The translations under genes and the position numbers were made by a program. A DNA stretch of 64,000 nucleotides, from positions 236,756,152-236,820,151 of the forward strand of contig OY821518.1 in assembly GCA_963682025.1 (NCBI GenBank), in the 5' to 3' direction. Origin of the DNA: Cordilura impudica. Its lineage: Eukaryota; Arthropoda; Insecta; Diptera; Scathophagidae. Positions 58,062 to 64,000 of this stretch are shown here, one piece after another. Below the pieces are notes generated by a model that saw only the letters and a list, made by a program, of their open reading frames with translations, was not told the origin of the DNA and ran no database searches. How positions within the stretch are numbered: the stretch's first letter is position 1; every line of letters starts with the position of its first letter.

Positions 58062-59500
58062 ATTGTTATATCATGTAACCAGAACGCATGCAATTAACTA
58101 CATAACCTAACTGCATGCTGAGCAGAACCACGAGAATCAAAAAACAAACACCGCAATACTAGAAGTGACGAAAACGAGGTTTATTCGTTGACTCGTAAAT
58201 TACTATGTACTGGCATTAAAATCTTTGTGTCCCAGTCCTGCTGCAAACCGTTTTGCTTAATTCTGCTGTAGTTGTATAGAGGCTTTTGAAAGAATACTTG
58301 GCTATATACAGGCTTTATAGTTCAGAATTTCTTCGTTATAGCTATAGCATGTTTATATGAAAAACTTTGCAATGAAGAGGTTTTTCAGGGGACTCAGCAA
58401 AAACTTCGTTATACTGTATCATAGATCATGAAACCAATACAATTTAACATATTCCACAAATATGCAATAAACTACACAGGTCTATCAAAATTAAACTTTT
58501 GCTTTTGTGCGGTTTATACAATTCTGACAGCAGATTTTCCCCATAAAGATTTAAAAATATTTTTTCAGGTCGATTTTCGTGCTCAAACCGAACCTGGATT
58601 TGTTTAACACATAACGATTTTAAAATTTCCTGACCTGAAATACTAAAAACGAAACGCGGTGATCTTCATGAAAAAATACAAGAAATAGCACTTCAAATAT
58701 TGTGTGGCAGACAAATCCAACTTCAGATTTCGGTAGGAATAATCAACTAAAAAAGCATTAATGGATATTCGAACGGATTAACAATCGCTTACACATATTT
58801 ATATGTACCAGTTCAGTAATAAATCCCAATTTCACTAGTGATGGCAACAGTTCGTTCAGTGCAATCGAATATTGGATTAAGTTCTTTAACGTATTAAAAT
58901 GATTGATTGACTTAAATTTGATATTAAAAGCTCTGTTCGTTTACTTTCCCAGTAAAAACCAGTAAAAACGGAAATTTCAGAGAGTAAGAAAAATTAGTTC
59001 TCAAAAACATAAATATCCAAAATAGTAAACGAACAGCAAAACGTTTTTTACTTTGATATTCTATTTTTTCTACAATAAAATGGAGTTCGGTTATAACGAA
59101 CTCGGCGGGACCGGCCAAATTAGTCGTTATAGATTAAGTTCGGTATAACCGTAGTATTTTTTTGTTTTGTCTGCAAGATTTAAAAACTTTTTTTGGTTGA
59201 ATAAGTCTATTTATTTTGATGCATTTTAAAAAGTTATAAAACATAAATTAAATTAGTAAAAAGATACATATTAATAGTTTGTCTTAATAAGACTAAAATT
59301 ACCGAGTTTCTATCAAAATAAAATATTTTTTTAAAATCATATAATAATAAAAACTCCTTATGTATAGAAGCAGAAAGTATAAAGCAAAGGTTGGCTACTG
59401 GCAAACTTCTGCGAAAATATACATAAAAGGACCCTGTACAAAACTTCATTTGAAAATCAAAGTTTTTGGTTTGTATTTTTTACAACTGTTTTTCGATTTT
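58062..59500. other. Intron 4 sequence with Tigger-like scraps
   Basis: 58080-58185 (GAACGCATGCA ... ACAAACACCGCAATA) resembles 62345-62450 inside family B copy (iii), so it may be a B fragment. 59089-59156 (GTTCGGTTATAACGAACTCGG ... GGTATAACCGTAGTA) is a nearly palindromic Tigger-like remnant. No gene was found. Confidence 0.45.
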
Positions 59501-62500
59501 TATACCCTCCACTCCAGTGTGCAGAGGGTATATATAAGTTTGTCATTCCGTTTGTAATAATTAGAAAAAAAATTTTGGACCCCATAAAATATATATATTT
59601 GTGATCCTTATAACAACCGGAGTTGATATAGCGATGTCCGTCTGTCCGTCTGTCCGTCTGTGGAAATCACCATGATGGCATCAATCGGGCAGCTAGGGCG
59701 CTCGTTGGCATAAAAAACGATTCACTAACAAAGTTTGCTATTTAAAATCGTCCAAATCGGTCGATTAGGGCCCGAGATTTGAATGAAGAACTAAAAAAGG
59801 TCTTGAAAAAATATAAGTTTCTATGTTGTTCTTGTCACGATCACGCCCTCAATAGGATAGCCAGGGTGATAATTTTTACTGAGAATGCTTCACCAAATTC
59901 ATGGGAAGATTTCTACTTCAAAAATCATTAAAATCGGTGGAACAGGTCCAGGGAAATCTCTGAAAAAGTAAAAAAAAAATGAAAAACATGATGATTCTAT
60001 ATTGTTCTTGTTGTTATTCTAAATGTTGCATTGTTGTCATAGCTGGACTTGTTGTTTTTGTGGTTGTTGTGGTAATAATATAATAAAAACAAACTCTTTG
60101 TAAATTTTTTTATCAACTCTGGTAGAAAAATTTAAAAGATTCCATTGTTTTGGCATCATTAAAAAAAATTGTTAGATCATTTCTGTCATTGCCACGAGCC
60201 TGCCTGCAAAATTTCAGATCGATTGGGTCACGGGAAAGTGGTTAAAATCGATCCAAAATTTGTTCGACAAGCAGACACTACGAGTTAATATAAAGGGAGT
60301 AAAAATTCACCAACATCTAAAGCAAATAATGCTTAAATACCTAGTTGTTAATAAAAAAAAGTAAATTTAGCAAAAAAAAAATTTATGGATTAATTTATTT
60401 AAAGAGAAAAACACAAAAATAACGTTTGCTGTTGTATTTTTTGTGTGTAATATTTACATATATGTATGTACATACACATATTAAATAATACAAATAATTT
60501 ACATATATTCTATATATATATATCCATAATAACTGCATGTTAGAAATAAATGGGTATATTATTTTATTTACATAAAATTCAGCAATATTTTGTTGTGGGG
60601 AAAATACATTTCTTTTGCATTAACAGAGTGTCACTTCATTTTGCTCAGCGTGACTATGCCACAGTAGATGGCGCCACAATTTTTGTTTGTTCTAATTAGC
60701 TTTGCAATAGTTATTTCTATTTTAACATGAATGTCAATATTTTCAACTAGATATCATACAGAACAATGTTAAGAGTATACACGGGCTGGTCTTTTATTTC
60801 ATACGTTTTTTCATTATTCTTTTACAAATATGAACATAAGTTTGGAATATTAACTTTTTGTTGTCTTTACAAAATAGAGTTACCGAGTTCATCAATGAGT
60901 TTTTTGCTTTCAAAACAGTTCTACATAGTTATATAGAATTATTCTTCTGCTTTACCTATAAAATATCTGATTGCGATTACATCTAATTTTTAAAAATTGT
61001 TTATAATTACTAAAGCATTATTATTCACATAAATACAAAATTGCACTTTTTAAATTTTCCATTCAAATTTTAGAAAATATTCAGTCTAAAAACTGGAATT
61101 AAAATTTCCAATTATAAATTATCAAATATTAACTGGATTTCAGAAAATCATATCAAAACGTCGGAAATAATAATTTTAAATTTAGAGGACATCAATTGTA
61201 TCAAATTCCAAAAAAAAAACACCAAATTAGTTTACATTTAAAAAATGTTTACATTAAAAAAAAATATTGGCATTCAGGAGAAAATAATAGCTTTTCAGTA
61301 ACTTCTTTTAACGATAGTTGAATCGTTAAAAAAAGAAAAGCAAAATTATTAGTAAAATTTTTAAACGATATTCGCTATTATTAAAGTCAGCTGTTGTTGT
61401 TATCTAAACGACAACCATTTTTGTGTTGTTTATTCAATTAATAAAAACTTAAAGTTTTAGGTTGAAATGTCGTCATACATAAATAAAAATCATATAATAG
61501 TGAAAATATTTTGCTTTTATTAAAAAATCTTTTTTATATAAATAAAAGAATTAAATAGCATACTCAATTCATTATTTCATTTTCAAATAAATAAACAGAA
61601 ATATTAGTAAAAAAATAAAGATATTAAACATAAACATAAAATCATCCTGTCAAACACGAAGTAATTTGTTTTTTTCTATTCTCTGTGTTTTTTTGCTTAT
61701 TTTGACAGAGATGCCACTCGTTTACAATTTAAATAAATAGAAAAATAGATTTGTCGACTGTTGATAAGAATCACTTAATCCTTAGTGCAAACAACAATAG
61801 CTGTCAATATATTTTGCGATTGTCGGATCGTTGAAATTTACAGAATCGGACTAAAGAAAATATTAATTTAAATTCAATGAATTTTATAAAACCTCAAATG
61901 ATATTTAAGATTTGCGAACATAAAAATTGTTACATAAATAAACGCAATTTGATGAGAATGTTATTTATATATAAATTTTCACAATTTTTTTTGGAAAATA
62001 AAGGTAACAAATTATTTTATTTAAAATGTTTGGGGCTTTTGGTTTTTTGCGTTTGGCATCCCTAATTTGATTGTTTAATATCATAAATTTATTCTCTGTT
62101 TTCAAAATATGGCAATATTTTAATAAAAAAGTTGAGAGAGCTTTTTTTTTGGTTATTATTTTGTTACTCCATCCGACCTATATGGCCACAATGAAGAAAT
62201 ATTAGGCCAGTCAAAAGAAACTATACAGCCATCTCCAATTAGCACGATTTAATGCATGTAGCCACCCTACACAACCATTACCTTTGCAATGGAGGTTAGG
62301 GCGAGCTATTTAATAGCAAAAACTAAGTTAAACGAGAAGGTATGTCATATAACCGGAAACGCATGCATATAGGTATATAACCTAAACGATGACCAAAAAG
62401 CAAACACCGAAATAAATCCGAAATAATAGAAAAGACGAAAACCAACCCAAAGAATTTGCTGAAATAATTTGGTATTAAGTTTAACAAATTGTTTACTTTT

Positions 62501-62584
62501 TCATTTACATTTATTATCAAGACTCAAACCGAGGTGGAGGGTATCAAAGATTCGGCACAGCCGAATTTAACACTCTTACTTGTT
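59501..62584 (+). repeat. Family B copy (iii), full length 3.08 kb
   Basis: Starts TATACCCTCCACTCCAGTGTGCAGAGGGTATA and ends GGTGGAGGGTATC, the hairpin ATTCGGC-ACA-GCCGAAT, then CTCTTACTTGTT. The first ~2.07 kb matches copies (i) and (ii). No long open frame is present; small frames near 61877 and 62323 have no recognisable content. It is the best reference for the family and ends 270 bases before Drip exon 5. Confidence 0.88.
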
Positions 62585-62854
62585 TTTTTAAGATATTTTA
62601 AAAACATTAAAATTAGTTTTTTTAAATATATAAAATACAGGAAAATTCTGAAATGAAAAAAACAATTTGTTTGTTAAAGTCAAAATAAAAGGGCGCCTAG
62701 GCGCCACACAATCCACTAGTTACAAATAATCACGTAAACGAACTGAGCTAAAGTTATGCTCTTAAAAATTAAAAACCAACAAGTACTTTTATTTTTATAA
62801 TACTGGAATCATAATCCCAAATATTTTCGAAATTATTTAATGTTTTCTTTTTAG
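62585..62854 (+). other. End of Drip intron 4
   Basis: Non-repetitive AT-rich sequence leading to the exon 5 acceptor. A short GGGCGCCTAGGCGCC palindrome lies at 62691-62705. Confidence 0.6.
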
Positions 62855-63043
62855 ATAAAATTAACTGGCGCCAGCATGAATCCAGCTCGTTCATTTGGCC
62901 CGGCAGTTGTACACAGTATATGGACAGGACATTGGGTTTATTGGGTGGGTCCTATTATTGGCAGTATTTTAGCAGCAGTTATTTACAAAATCTTTTTTAA
63001 AGTCCGTAAAGGAGATGATGAAGCAAATTCCTATGATTTTTAA
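62855..63043 (+). CDS. Drip: Drip aquaporin, exon 5 (residues 190-251, stop)
   Basis: The exon follows a pyrimidine-rich acceptor (TTCTTTTTAG). It encodes [16 protein letters not shown], the second NPA half-helix (Asn198-Pro199-Ala200) with filter Arg201, then helix 6 ([19 protein letters not shown]) and a short basic and acidic tail ending SYDF before TAA. The tail matches the conserved end of fly Drip proteins from memory. Possible AATAAA-type poly(A) signals follow in the next 200 bases (ATAATAAATG near 63125 and CAATAAATAA near 63199). Confidence 0.97.
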   Translation: MKLTGASMNPARSFGPAVVHSIWTGHWVYWVGPIIGSILAAVIYKIFFKVRKGDDEANSYDF

Positions 63044-64000
63044 ATACACATTTTATATTTCATCCACACTATTTATAAGATAAATTTAATATAATACTAA
63101 AGTTGTTTTAAAACAAATTTAAATAATAAATGATTATTTTTAGCAAGAAAAAAATATCCATTTTAAATTTTAAATTCAATTCAATTCGTATTAATATCAA
63201 TAAATAACTTTTAGCTACTGTAAGAGTTCGGTGAATGAAAAAAAAAGAAATAAATTGTTAAAATTAAAAACATGAATCCATCAACTCTAACGGTAAGTAC
63301 TCTCTGTGAAATAATGAAAACAGCCAATGGCAACAATCGATTCTGTCAATTAAGCATAATTTTAATACTCATTCAACACCTTAAAAAAAACACTAAAAAC
63401 TACATTCAATGACATTGAAAATTAAAAATAATAGACGCGCATGACGCGCAAAAAATGTTTACCTACTTCTATGCAAAAATACTCGTAGCTGAATATATTT
63501 GTTTAATCGATGGACCATTCCGTACTCAATTGGTGCGTGTTTAAAAAAGATAATAACCAACAACAAATAAAGGCGAAACAACCAAAAAAAAAACTGTTAA
63601 TAAATAGCAAATATTACTTGCCTGAGGGCAAACAATTAAAGAATATGTTACAATAATTGCATTAACAAAACGTGATAAAAAAAATAAGTACATTAATACT
63701 AAAGATATTTATTTATACATATTTGATATATGGTTATTATTATTTAGCCAAAACCTTAAGACAATTAAAGAAAATCAACATTATTGTATTGATTTGCGGG
63801 CACCAATAACAACTTATGTATTAATTATCCGTAGAAAAATAATATCTGATATCAAAACCCTGTCTAATGTTTTTAGATTTTATTATATACCAGAGGATCT
63901 CGTCTTTGCGTCGTGGATACGTTTTAAGAAATCGCGACACAAATTCTCTATTAAACTAAGTATATAAACATAATGATAAGTTTTTGAACCTAATTTTGTC
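63044..64000 (+). other. Drip 3' UTR and downstream flank
   Basis: This is AT-rich, non-coding sequence after the Drip stop. Candidate poly(A) signals lie within the first ~210 bases. Beyond ~63300 I see no gene, no repeat shared with the rest of the window and no open frame of note. Confidence 0.5.

Noticed and set aside
61877..62520. Short frames in the 3' third of family B copy (iii) as an element protein
   Set aside because: Under 66 codons, with no motifs and no counterpart in the other B copies.

Overview
The window is nuclear DNA of a cyclorrhaphan fly. The AT-rich composition, the gene structure and the dispersed repeats suggest a calyptrate such as a blow fly, flesh fly or house fly relative, but the species cannot be fixed from sequence alone. 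It holds one recognisable host gene, the orthodox aquaporin Drip (+ strand). Its coding exons lie at 30887-30902 (plus a duplicated copy at 37548-37563), 53809-54002, 54067-54210, 54278-54490 and 62855-63043. Spliced, they give a 251-residue protein with both NPA motifs. Everything upstream, and the two large introns, is a graveyard of nested mobile elements.

Layout. 1-8.6 kb: fragments of two dispersed non-coding families (called A and B here), a ~360-bp tandem duplication, and on the minus strand a tRNA-like pol III head at 4850-4942 followed by a perfect hammerhead ribozyme core at 4744-4784. 8.6-15 kb: a hAT element with an almost open transposase frame, a deleted mariner, and a jockey-like LINE that keeps its 5' end but lacks its 3' part. 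15.27-18.06 kb: a 2.8-kb transposon with ~590-bp terminal inverted repeats and a transposase-like frame of a family I cannot place. 18.2-19.3 kb: a Tc1/mariner (ITmD37E-like) element. 19.5-25 kb: family A copies and a broken mariner. 25.2-26.4 kb: a hAT remnant. 26.6-29.9 kb: a Helitron with both ends and a decayed helicase.

29.8-38.9 kb is the most gene-relevant block. A ~2.4-kb segment holding the Helitron tail, the Drip promoter region, 5' UTR and first coding exon is present twice in direct orientation. The copies are separated by a truncated family B element and a broken hAT. Both copies keep the ATG, the five codons and the splice donor, so Drip has two apparently equivalent first exons. 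Intron 1 then carries more family A copies, a hAT with a perfect 8-bp target duplication (41.3-43.7 kb), a second copy of the 15-kb transposon family that hosts a 21-bp minisatellite element (47.1-49.3 kb), a Harbinger fragment, and a young mariner inside a family A copy (50.3-52.3 kb). Intron 4 carries family A, two family B copies and pogo/Tigger-like scraps.

Families A and B share an architecture: a 5' TATACCC hairpin, a subterminal inverted copy of it, a 3' palindrome or hairpin, and a CTTACTTGTT end. They look like Helentron-type non-autonomous elements. The duplicated Drip block gives a paralogous empty site for one A and one left junction for one B copy, both consistent with insertion at TT. 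No rRNA genes, CRISPR arrays or intact transposase genes were found. The work was done by eye, so identities are estimates and element edges may be off by a few bases.
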